Assembly: GCA_964391885.1 (NCBI GenBank)
Contig: CAYMNU010000086.1
Coordinates: forward strand, 1-27,380
Source: CAYMNU01 sp964391885
GTDB taxonomy: Archaea > Altiarchaeota > Altiarchaeia > JAFGQM01
Reading direction: 5' to 3'
Length of the DNA: 27,380 bases
Shown: piece by piece, positions 22,273-27,380 of the stretch
Layout: each line of letters starts with the position of its first letter
Numbering within the stretch: the stretch's first letter is position 1
The notes under the pieces: model-generated
Database searches by the model: none
What the model was told of the DNA's origin: nothing
Seen by the model: only the letters and a program-made list of their open reading frames with translations
Translations under genes and position numbers: made by a program

Positions 22273-22680
22273 TTATTTCAAGCCGTCGAGTATCTTGTCC
22301 AGCCTTTCCTCGGTGAGGTTGCCGTAGACCTTCTTGCCTATCTTCATTGCAGGGGCCCGGTCGCAGCATCCGATGCAAGAGCATATGTGAAGGCTGAAGC
22401 GCTTGTCTTTTGTAGTCTGGCCGGATTTTATCTTCAGCTTCTTTTCCATGTATTTGATTAGATCCAAAGAGCCGTTGAGGTAGCAGGAGGGCGAGTTGCA
22501 GATTTCGATGACATATTTCCCCTGCGGCGAGGTGTGGAGCTTGGAGTAGAAGGTGGTCGTGGCATAGATTTTTACTAGGGGGATGCCAGTCTTCTTGCTG
22601 AGGGCCTTCATCGAGTTTTCAGAGATGTAGCCTTCTTTACCCTCTATCTCCCTAAGCATGGGAAGCAGCATTTCAGACAT
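22273..22680 (-). CDS. hydC: [2Fe-2S] hydrogenase subunit HydC (NuoE-like)
   Basis: 136 residues or fewer from the ATG at 22680; that start has a TATA box about 24 bases upstream, whereas a longer frame runs back into the methyltransferase gene. The fold is a thioredoxin-like NuoE domain with a helical N-terminus (MLREIEGKEGYISENSMKAL) and the [2Fe-2S] ligands CNSPSC and C-x3-C in CIGCCDRAP. YATTTFYSKLHTSPQGKY is the family signature. It partners HydB and carries electrons or tunes the flavin. It is the first gene of the operon. Confidence 0.88.
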   Translation of the reverse strand: MSEMLLPMLREIEGKEGYISENSMKALSKKTGIPLVKIYATTTFYSKLHTSPQGKYVIEICNSPSCYLNGSLDLIKYMEKKLKIKSGQTTKDKRFSLHICSCIGCCDRAPAMKIGKKVYGNLTEERLDKILDGLK

Positions 22681-22698
22681 GCTAATATTAGAATCCTG

Positions 22699-22710
22699 CT
22701 TATAAAAGCG
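22699..22710 (-). promoter_or_regulatory. TATA box of the hydCBA operon
   Basis: The minus strand reads CGCTTTTATAAG, centred 24 bases before the ATG at 22680. It lies within the last codons of the methyltransferase gene. Confidence 0.55.
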
Positions 22711-23257
22711 GGGAGAGCCCCAGGACAAACAATCGCTCGAAGAAATAGGATTTCTTTGCCAGGATTTTTTGATTGAAGCCTTGGAATGCTGGCGGGTCTT
22801 CAGTGCTGCTGGAGACAAGCAGGAGTATTTTACCGCCAGGATTGAGATGACTGGAGACTGAAGACAGAAAACCCCTGACCGTAGACAGCCCGTCGGGCCC
22901 TCCGTCCCAGGCGATGCTCTCCATGGTCTTCGGTTCCGAGTCTTCTGTCGGCACGTAAGGCGGGTTGAATACTATCAAATCGTATTTGGCGCTAAGGTTT
23001 TCAAATAAGTCGGATAAAATAAATTTTATTTTAACATTTTCCTTGCCCGCGTTTTCCTTTGCGAGGAGGATTGCTTCAGGGTTGATGTCTGCAGCGGTAA
23101 CGCTACAGCCCTGCTTTGCGGCGGCGATTGCGAGTATTCCGGAGCCGGTTCCCAGGTCTAGGACGGTCTTGGGTCTTGGGTCTTGGGTTCTCAGATAATC
23201 TTCTAAGACTCCCTTCATCATAAAGGAATCTTCCCCCGGCATGTAGACGGTGTCCAT
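22700..23257 (-). CDS. HemK/PrmC-like class I methyltransferase
   Basis: 185 residues, the size of the compact archaeal and eukaryotic type (Mtq2-like). MDTVYMPGEDSFMM is the substrate-side lead-in. VLDLGTGSGILAIAAA binds S-adenosylmethionine, AADINPEAI holds the acidic ribose contact and VFNPPYVPT is the catalytic NPPY motif for glutamine or N-methylation. The likely target is the GGQ glutamine of the release factor, which is inferred from the family. The gene carries three heptamer repeat runs (22851-22885, 22925-22951, 23163-23193), which encode TQDPRPKTV, a segment near SEPKT and the STVRGFLSSVSSH segment. These differ from conserved parts and look like acquired linkers. Confidence 0.8.
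   Translation of the reverse strand: MDTVYMPGEDSFMMKGVLEDYLRTQDPRPKTVLDLGTGSGILAIAAAKQGCSVTAADINPEAILLAKENAGKENVKIKFILSDLFENLSAKYDLIVFNPPYVPTEDSEPKTMESIAWDGGPDGLSTVRGFLSSVSSHLNPGGKILLLVSSSTEDPPAFQGFNQKILAKKSYFFERLFVLGLSPLL
22851..22885 (+). repeat. Heptamer repeat run inside the methyltransferase gene
   Basis: CTGGAGA, CTGAAGA, CAGAAAA, CCCCTGA and CCGTAGA follow at exact 7-base spacing. The gene reads the opposite strand. Confidence 0.55.
22925..22951 (-). repeat. Heptamer repeat run inside the methyltransferase gene
   Basis: On the minus strand CAGAAGA, CTCGGAA and CCGAAGA are contiguous. Confidence 0.5.
23163..23193 (-). repeat. Heptamer repeat run inside the methyltransferase gene
   Basis: On the minus strand CTGAGAA is followed by three identical CCCAAGA units and CCG. 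Identical neighbours suggest recent expansion. Confidence 0.6.
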
Positions 23258-23301
23258 TCAAGCGCTAATTTTTGTTAAGCAAAGTAAAAAACAAGCCAGA
23301 G

Positions 23302-24672
23302 ATGAACGAGCGCATATCAAAGCTCATGGAAAATCCGCAGAGGGGCTTAATAACCCTGGCTACGCCCATGATTATATCGACGGTGTTCAGCACTATACTT
23401 AATCTCGTGGATTTCTTCTTTGTCAGCGGCCTTGGGCCGAACGCTCTTGCAGCAGTGCACGTATCATTCCCGGCTTTCTTCATAATAATATCACTTGGGC
23501 AGGGCGTGATAATAGGCAGCACTGCCCTGATATCTAAACGTATGGGGGAAGGCAACAAGAAGTGGGCAGAGGAAACCGGCCTGCACGCCATATTCATCGC
23601 CCTGCTGCTCTCTGCCATATTCACCATCATGGCAGTCTGGGCGCCGCAGATGGCCGGCGGTATGGGGGTGGGGCCGGAGGTCACTGCAATGGCTTCGGAT
23701 TACATTCAGGTGATATTCCTGGGTAGCTTTGTTTTCTTTATACTTTTCGCACTGCAGTCCGTACTGCAGGGAGAAGGCCATACCAGGATGGTAATGAAAA
23801 TATCGCTCATATTCACATTCCTGAACGCGGCGCTGGACCCCCTGTTCATCTACTGGCTCGATATGGGCGTTGGCGGGGCAGCGATAGCCACTGTGATCGC
23901 AGCGGGAACGGCACTTGCATATGCCTCGTGGTATATAATACTCAGCAAGAAGTCCTATCTTAAGATAAACCCCCGGGAGTTCATATACACCCCCCAGATA
24001 ATTAAGAACATCTTCAAGGTGGGGATACCCGCGGCCGGCTCTCATATCGGCATTTCAATAATGATATTCGGCCTGAACTTCATACTGGCCGGCTTCGGGG
24101 ATAAGGCCGTATCGGCTTATGGGATAGGCTTCAGGATAGACTCGTTTGCCATACTGCCAATCCTGGGCTTGTCGGGAGGCCTGATTCCCTTGCTTGGCTA
24201 CTTCAGGGGTGCGCGAAATTACGAGGGAGCGCACAAAGTAAGCCGACTTGCCCTGAAGATGAGCGTGGCATTCGGGCTGCTGGCGGGAATTTTGATCTAT
24301 TTCTCGGCGCCGTATTTAGGAGGGATCTTCACAGACGATCCGGAGGTTATTGCAATAACCATTAGCTATCTGCAGATAATGGCTTTCGCATATGTCTTTA
24401 TCGGGACAGGGATCATCCTTTCGGCAGGCTTCCAGGGCATGGGGAGGGGCATGCCCTCCCTGGTCATCACGCTCATCAGGGCCATAGTGTTGGTGATACC
24501 ACTAAGCTACATTCTGTCTGGGTATTATGGTGTGAGTGGTGTCGCTACAGGGATAGTCCTGGCCGCGGCAGGGTCTGCATTCGTCTCGCTAGTGTGGATA
24601 GAGTACTACTTCAGAAAGATATGCACAGAGTGCTACAAAGAGAAAGAAAGAGAGCCCGCTAGGGCTCAATGA
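23302..24672 (+). CDS. MATE-family multidrug/toxin exporter
   Basis: 457 residues from the ATG at 23302 (MNERISKLMENPQRGLITLA); a TTG ten codons earlier is in frame but weak. Twelve hydrophobic helices in two related halves are visible. GLITLATPMIISTVFSTILNLVDFFFVSGLG and the repeat half FKVGIPAAGSHIGISIMIFG are typical of MATE proteins, which export cationic drugs or metabolites in exchange for Na+ or H+. LQGEGHTRMVMKISLIF and the later FQGMGRGMPSLV are the paired family motifs. The substrate is unknown. It is divergent from the methyltransferase gene with a 44-base gap. Confidence 0.88.
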   Translation: MNERISKLMENPQRGLITLATPMIISTVFSTILNLVDFFFVSGLGPNALAAVHVSFPAFFIIISLGQGVIIGSTALISKRMGEGNKKWAEETGLHAIFIALLLSAIFTIMAVWAPQMAGGMGVGPEVTAMASDYIQVIFLGSFVFFILFALQSVLQGEGHTRMVMKISLIFTFLNAALDPLFIYWLDMGVGGAAIATVIAAGTALAYASWYIILSKKSYLKINPREFIYTPQIIKNIFKVGIPAAGSHIGISIMIFGLNFILAGFGDKAVSAYGIGFRIDSFAILPILGLSGGLIPLLGYFRGARNYEGAHKVSRLALKMSVAFGLLAGILIYFSAPYLGGIFTDDPEVIAITISYLQIMAFAYVFIGTGIILSAGFQGMGRGMPSLVITLIRAIVLVIPLSYILSGYYGVSGVATGIVLAAAGSAFVSLVWIEYYFRKICTECYKEKEREPARAQ

Positions 24673-24692
24673 AGCTTGTTTTTGAAGGATTC

Positions 24693-24956
24693 TTACTTTT
24701 TCTTAGCCTTTTTCGCTACGGGCTTCTTGGCTTTCTTTACTGTTTTCTTTACAGCCTTTTTGGGGGCAGCCTTCTTCTTGACGACCTTCTTCACAGCCTT
24801 TTTTGGTGAAGCCTTCTTCGCAACTTTCTTTACGGGCTTCTTGGCGATCTTCTTCGCAGCCTTCTTGGGTGCTGCTTTCTTGACGACCTTCTTTACTATG
24901 GCCTTCTTCTTAGCAACCGCTTTTTTAGCAGCCTTCGCAACTTTTTTTGCAACCAT
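24693..24956 (-). CDS. Lys/Ala-rich histone H1-like DNA-binding protein
   Basis: 87 residues, almost only Lys, Ala, Val and Pro, built of KKAAPKKA-, KKVVKK- and KKPVKKVAKK-type repeats as in the C-terminal tail of histone H1 and bacterial Hc/AlgP-like proteins. It should be an unfolded, strongly positive chain that binds DNA or RNA and compacts it. The start is the ATG at 24956 because GGAGGTGA lies seven bases upstream. A GTG at 24965 lies inside that site. This clear ribosome-binding site contrasts with the mostly leaderless neighbours and suggests high expression. A TATA-like box (GTTTTTATTG) near 25010-25020 leaves a leader of about 30 bases. Confidence 0.75.
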   Translation of the reverse strand: MVAKKVAKAAKKAVAKKKAIVKKVVKKAAPKKAAKKIAKKPVKKVAKKASPKKAVKKVVKKKAAPKKAVKKTVKKAKKPVAKKAKKK

Positions 24957-25093
24957 CTTTTTCACCTCCAGCTAGTTTAAACAAGTTATTGGAGAAAGAA
25001 TGGGAGCTTCAATAAAAACCTATTGTTTTTTTCGATGATTGGGCGTTTTTTAAGTCAGTGGAAGAATGCCGGCTTGGCATAAGCTTTTGGAAA

Positions 25094-25104
25094 TCTTTTA
25101 TAGC
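25094..25104 (+). promoter_or_regulatory. TATA box of tRNA-Gly
   Basis: TCTTTTATAGC lies 52 bases before the tRNA. Transcription would start near 25125 and give a 30-base leader with a small hairpin (AGCGAG with CTCGCC), to be removed by RNase P. Confidence 0.45.
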
Positions 25105-25155
25105 TGATTATTCTAACTAAGCGCTTCACTAGCGAGTTTCTCTCGCCTACCTATT

Positions 25156-25404
25156 GCGGGTGTGGTGTAGCCTGGTATCACTCGAGCCTTCCAAGACATT
25201 TTCTTCCAAGACGCGAGGTTCATAAAACGAACCTGCGCCCAATTTGGCCGGCGGCCAAATTCGGGAAATGTCTATCAAAAGAAGGGTTTTCGCTTCGCGA
25301 AAACGTCTTTTGAAGACTCAGTACCTGCACTAACGCTGCAGGTCAAAACTGAAAACTGAGATCGGAGTCAGCTCGGAACCCGGGTCCGAATCCCGGCGCC
25401 CGCA
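25156..25404 (+). tRNA. tRNA-Gly (UCC) with a 176-nt intron
   Basis: Acceptor GCGGGTG (25156-25162) pairs with CGCCCGC (25397-25403), discriminator A25404. D-arm stem GTGT with TCAC. Anticodon stem CGAGC (25183-25187) with GCTCG (25371-25375). Loop C-T-TCC-A gives UCC. T-stem CCGGG with CCCGG. The T-loop reads TCCGAAT, with C where T55 is almost invariant. The intron is 25194-25369. C32-T33-T34-C35 pairs with GGAG (25364-25367, one G-U) and the bulges are CA|A and TC|A, a good bulge-helix-bulge core. The intron is long for an archaeal tRNA and is a chain of hairpins: AGACATTT 25194-25201 with AAATGTCT 25266-25273, enclosing AATTTGGCC/GGCCAAATT; GTTTTCGC/GCGAAAAC; ACCTGCA/TGCAGGT; then heptamers. 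Confidence 0.8.
25345..25362 (+). repeat. Heptamer repeats in the tRNA-Gly intron
   Basis: CTGAAAA followed by CTGAGAT, preceded by AAAA, just before the 3' splice site. The same family as in the tRNA-Arg intron. Confidence 0.45.
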
Positions 25405-25670
25405 CTTAATTTATCTAGAGGTAGCTCGTGCCGGCGCCTTACGCCAAGGAGCGGTGCTGTGCAAAGCATCTCCTTGCCGTCCCGGCGCCCGCATCTCATT
25501 ATTCTTAGCGTAGCCTCGATGCGGCCGCAACCTGCAAGGTCATATGCATGTAGGTCGTGTCCACCTTGCAGTCCCGGCGCCCGCACTTCATCGCTTATTG
25601 GCATAGCCTCGGTGATGAAGTGCTTGGAACGCAGTGGAAAGCATCTTACTTGTTCTTAGCTTAGGCTCGG
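25391..25670 (+). mobile_element. Tandem units bounded by copies of the tRNA-Gly 3' end
   Basis: The tRNA-Gly end TCCCGGCGCCCGCA (25391-25404) recurs exactly at 25480-25493 and 25572-25585 (spacings 89 and 92 bp). Each copy is followed by a related leader (CTTAATTTATCTAGAGGTAG; TCTCATTATTCTTAGCGTAG; CTTCATCGCTTATTGGCATA); a fourth leader at 25646 follows a worn end of which only GCA remains. Unit 1 ends in CAAGGAG (25445-25451) paired with CTCCTTG (25470-25476); unit 2 in a perfect 9-bp stem CTGCAAGGT (25532-25540) with ACCTTGCAG (25563-25571) that abuts the next copy. Unit 2 shares a core with the second unit at tRNA-Arg. No reading frame or recombinase is present. Confidence 0.7.
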
Positions 25671-25703
25671 GTCTGCGGTCTTCAGTCTGCGGTCTTCGGT
25701 CTT
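25670..25703 (-). repeat. Heptamer repeat run after the tRNA-Gly array
   Basis: On the minus strand CCGAAGA, CCGCAGA, CTGAAGA and CCGCAGA are contiguous, between the array and the next gene. Confidence 0.6.
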
Positions 25704-25709
25704 CTTGGT

Positions 25710-25719
25710 GTTTTTTATG
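25710..25719 (+). promoter_or_regulatory. TATA box of the PIG-L-like gene
   Basis: GTTTTTTATG is centred 26 bases before the ATG at 25741, supporting that start over TTG 25705 and ATG 25717. Confidence 0.5.
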
Positions 25720-25740
25720 TTTTGCGGCCTAAACTATGGT

Positions 25741-27015
25741 ATGGCAAGAGCGCCCAAACGTGCAAACCCCGGAATAGGCAAACCCGTCGCTAGCCGAGCT
25801 AAGCGGGGTAAACGAGGGCCGAAGCTCCAGCCGTACCGCATCTATGAGACAGATCCTGAGAGAAGGCTGTCACCGCTTCCTGATTTCATGGTAATCGATG
25901 AGAATAAATTGCACCAAAGCCCTATTTTCAAGGGGAAGAAGGTTGTGGTATATTCCCCCCACGCAAGCGATTTTGTCGTCAGGAGCGGGACCACAATACA
26001 CCTTCTCAACCGGCCGGGTGAAGGCGGAAAACCCCTCAATGACGTGCATGTGGTTGTTACCGGGACAGGGCATAGGGGTGTACTAGACAATATTACCGCC
26101 GACCGAATAAAAAAAATTGACATCAGGGCGGAAGAAGGCAGGCTGAGTGCGGAGGCCCTCGGGCTTAGGGCCCCAAAAGATGCAATGGTACGGGACGGCT
26201 ACGGCGCCCGCAACTGGGGCCAATATAGCACATTTAATGCTTTTAAGACTTATGACAACCATGAGATAGACGCTTCCGAACAAAGGCGAATGGATTACGA
26301 CATAGAGTGCAAGATGCCTGATGTAGTCATGGTGCCATCCAAGTTTGACAGGGTGCAATCGATGAATAGGAACACCAGGGAAATGGTGATAAAGTCCATA
26401 AGGAAGCATCTTGCAGAGCAGCACAGGAAGGGAGTGTCTAGGGAAGTCCTCATAATGGAATACCCCACGGCGCAGATGGCCAGCATACCGGATAAGAATT
26501 TATGGATAAACTTCAAGAATCCTAAACTTGCGGACGAGACTAAGAAAAGGGCAATCAAACACCAAAAGAGCCAGAAATTCACACAGGCTGAGATGGACCA
26601 GATGATTGAGGAAGCACACGAGGCTTTTGAGGCTGCCGAGGAATTTAGGATGGTGCAGAATGACCACAGCAAGATAAGAGTCTCAAGAGCTCTTGATTAT
26701 GGGCATGCCCTCCCGGTCATAGGGGGGAGCACCGCAAGAGGTGAGCATTTCAAGCTCCTGCGGGCAAGGGTAGCGAGCAGGAGGGGAGTCCCGGTAGTCA
26801 AAATAGAGCCGGTGAGAAGCCCGGGAGAGCATCTTGCCAAGATGGCGGGCCTTATGCCTAAGGATAGGAGCAAAGACGAGGGCAAATATTATAGGGAAGA
26901 GAAAAAGGCCCATCAGCGCGAACGCAGGCGGGCCAAGAGCAGGCAGCACCTGAAGAACTGGAAAGAGGACAGGAAGCAAAGAGCAGCCTGGAAAAAGCTA
27001 GGGGTGCGGGAGTAG
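25741..27015 (+). CDS. PIG-L/LmbE-like protein with eroded metal site and basic tails
   Basis: 424 residues. A basic N-terminal tail (RAKRGKRGPK) precedes a domain that resembles PIG-L/LmbE zinc deacetylases, which remove acetyl from N-acetylglucosamine-type sugars. VVVYSPHASDFVVRSGTTIH (68-87) aligns with the family's AHPDDxxxGxGGTI, keeping His74 and Asp77. VHVVVTGTGHRG follows. MPDVVMVPSKFDR (192-204) aligns with the strand before the second metal motif, but the HPDH expected next reads VQSM, so the third ligand is missing. The C-terminal 80 residues are Lys/Arg-rich and probably bind nucleic acid. It may be a non-catalytic or altered member. The family call rests on motif reading only and is moderate. 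It stands between the tRNA-Gly array and tRNA-Tyr. Confidence 0.5.
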   Translation: MARAPKRANPGIGKPVASRAKRGKRGPKLQPYRIYETDPERRLSPLPDFMVIDENKLHQSPIFKGKKVVVYSPHASDFVVRSGTTIHLLNRPGEGGKPLNDVHVVVTGTGHRGVLDNITADRIKKIDIRAEEGRLSAEALGLRAPKDAMVRDGYGARNWGQYSTFNAFKTYDNHEIDASEQRRMDYDIECKMPDVVMVPSKFDRVQSMNRNTREMVIKSIRKHLAEQHRKGVSREVLIMEYPTAQMASIPDKNLWINFKNPKLADETKKRAIKHQKSQKFTQAEMDQMIEEAHEAFEAAEEFRMVQNDHSKIRVSRALDYGHALPVIGGSTARGEHFKLLRARVASRRGVPVVKIEPVRSPGEHLAKMAGLMPKDRSKDEGKYYREEKKAHQRERRRAKSRQHLKNWKEDRKQRAAWKKLGVRE

Positions 27016-27106
27016 TTTTTTAATAAGAATTCTCAAATATAGCGCACTTTTAGGTTAAGCACTTGATAGGCGAGCCCTGCGCTTAGATCCGCTCGCCTTG
27101 GCGTAA

Positions 27107-27219
27107 CCCGCCTTAGCGTAGTCTGGTTAACGCGTCTGGCTGTAGTTTGTTGGTCGGAGAAATCCGTCGAGAAGCACGCGGCGACCGGAAGATCCCCGGT
27201 TCAAATCCGGGAGGCGGGA
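27107..27219 (+). tRNA. tRNA-Tyr (GUA) with a 38-nt intron
   Basis: Acceptor CCCGCCT (27107-27113) pairs with AGGCGGG (27212-27218), A73 at 27219; C1-G72 is the archaeal tyrosine identity pair. D-stem GCGT with ACGC. Anticodon stem TCTGG (27135-27139) with CCGGA (27185-27189). Loop C-T-GTA-G gives GUA. T-arm CCCGG, TTCAAAT, CCGGG. The intron is 27146-27183. C32-T33-G34-T35 faces GCGG (27078-81 of this kilobase, i.e. 27178-27181) with two G-U pairs, and bulges AG|T and CG|A fit the splicing motif. No tRNA-end copies follow within the window, but heptamers do. Confidence 0.85.
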
Positions 27220-27222
27220 CTA

Positions 27223-27254
27223 CTTCAGTTTTCAGTTTGCAGTCTTCGGTTTTG
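27223..27254 (-). repeat. Heptamer repeat run after tRNA-Tyr
   Basis: On the minus strand CCGAAGA, CTGCAAA, CTGAAAA and CTGAAG are contiguous. A short copy in the opposite sense (AAAACTGAAAACT, 27271-27283) lies nearby, so the two can pair. Confidence 0.6.
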
Positions 27255-27281
27255 TGACCGCCGACCGGTTAAAACTGAAAA

Positions 27282-27380
27282 CTAATCATGTGGCAACCCA
27301 TAGATTAAATCGTGATGAGCCACTCTGACATATCTGACGTAATCCCCTTCTATCCTAAAGGTTATCACAAAGGGGTCCAC
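27282..27380 (-). CDS. 3' end of an unidentified protein (partial)
   Basis: On the minus strand an open frame enters from the window edge and ends at TAG (27282-27284). Its last residues are FRIEGDYVRYVRVAHHDLI followed by YGLPHD. The alternation of hydrophobic and polar residues and the AGA/AGG/ATA codons resemble the other genes. A short plus-strand frame from the ATG at 27315 to the edge is an alternative; the minus frame looks more protein-like. Confidence 0.4.
   Translation of the reverse strand: MDPFVITFRIEGDYVRYVRVAHHDLIYGLPHD

Noticed and set aside
22681..22818. N-terminal extension of HydC
   Set aside because: The extra 46 residues are coded within the methyltransferase gene and upstream of the TATA box; NuoE similarity starts at the ATG at 22680.
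24676..24975. Phe/Ala-rich plus-strand frame resembling a membrane protein
   Set aside because: It is the complement of the Lys codons of the H1-like gene, which has a proper ribosome-binding site.
25391..25585. CRISPR-like array (repeats of 14 bp with spacers)
   Set aside because: The repeats are exactly the adjacent tRNA end, spacers are about 75-80 bases and related to one another, and no cas genes are present.
27315..27380. Plus-strand start of a protein (MSHSDISDVIPFYPKGYHKG)
   Set aside because: It cannot be excluded, but the minus-strand frame ending at 27282 looks more like a protein; only one is likely real.

Overview
The window reads as archaeal chromosome, probably from a DPANN-type lineage. 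That assignment is an inference from gene content and gene structure, not from a marker gene. All three tRNA genes carry introns at position 37/38 with bulge-helix-bulge-like splice sites, and none encodes CCA. Most start codons lie about 25 bases downstream of a TTTATA-like box, the layout of leaderless archaeal transcripts. The gene set (archaeal-type thiolation enzyme, RelE/RelB pair, stomatin, glucosylglycerate genes, minimal [FeFe]-hydrogenase) fits the same picture. Coding density is high and intergenic gaps are short.

Layout. 1-5541 (minus strand): a CoA-disulfide reductase/NADH oxidase, then three exported or anchored proteins (a VWA protein, a Cys-rich acidic protein with a C-terminal anchor, and a binding-protein-like domain). 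5614-6778: a TtuA-type tRNA thiolase and a convergent small membrane protein. 6821-8000: an intron-bearing tRNA-Arg followed by tandem units that each end in a copy of the tRNA's own 3' end; a toxin-antitoxin pair sits between two such copies. 8078-10335: a two-gene operon for a secreted Cys-rich protein and an anchored partner. 10373-12540: small proteins, a zinc ribbon, a dual-specificity phosphatase and a PPOX-fold flavoprotein. 12623-13790: a two-gene stomatin operon. 13848-17835: glucosyl-3-phosphoglycerate synthase and phosphatase, an unknown protein and a GH15-like glycosidase. 17832-19436: a Na/Pi cotransporter. 19471-22680: a hydC-hydB-hydA operon for a trimeric NAD-linked [FeFe]-hydrogenase. 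22700-24956: a HemK-like methyltransferase, a MATE exporter and a Lys/Ala-rich histone-H1-like protein. 25156-25670: tRNA-Gly with a 176-nt intron and a second array built like the one at tRNA-Arg. 25741-27219: a PIG-L-like protein with eroded metal ligands, then tRNA-Tyr.

The most unusual content is the pair of tRNA-associated arrays. At both tRNA-Arg and tRNA-Gly the last 14 bases of the resident tRNA (distal T-stem, acceptor 3' strand and discriminator) recur at intervals of 89-135 bp. The copies carry the identity of the local tRNA: TCCCGGCGGGTCCG at Arg and TCCCGGCGCCCGCA at Gly. The units between copies are non-coding, begin with a related leader and end in a stem that abuts the next copy. 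One Arg-side interval instead holds a complete toxin-antitoxin operon. This looks like repeated site-specific integration of very small cassettes at tRNA 3' ends, comparable in logic to an integron array but using the tRNA end as the recombination site; a tRNA-like small-RNA array is the main alternative.

A second genome feature is a heptamer family (C-Y-S-N-R-R-A, for example CTGAAGA) in short strictly 7-nt-periodic runs at about ten sites, inside tRNA introns, beside tRNAs and inside at least two protein genes.
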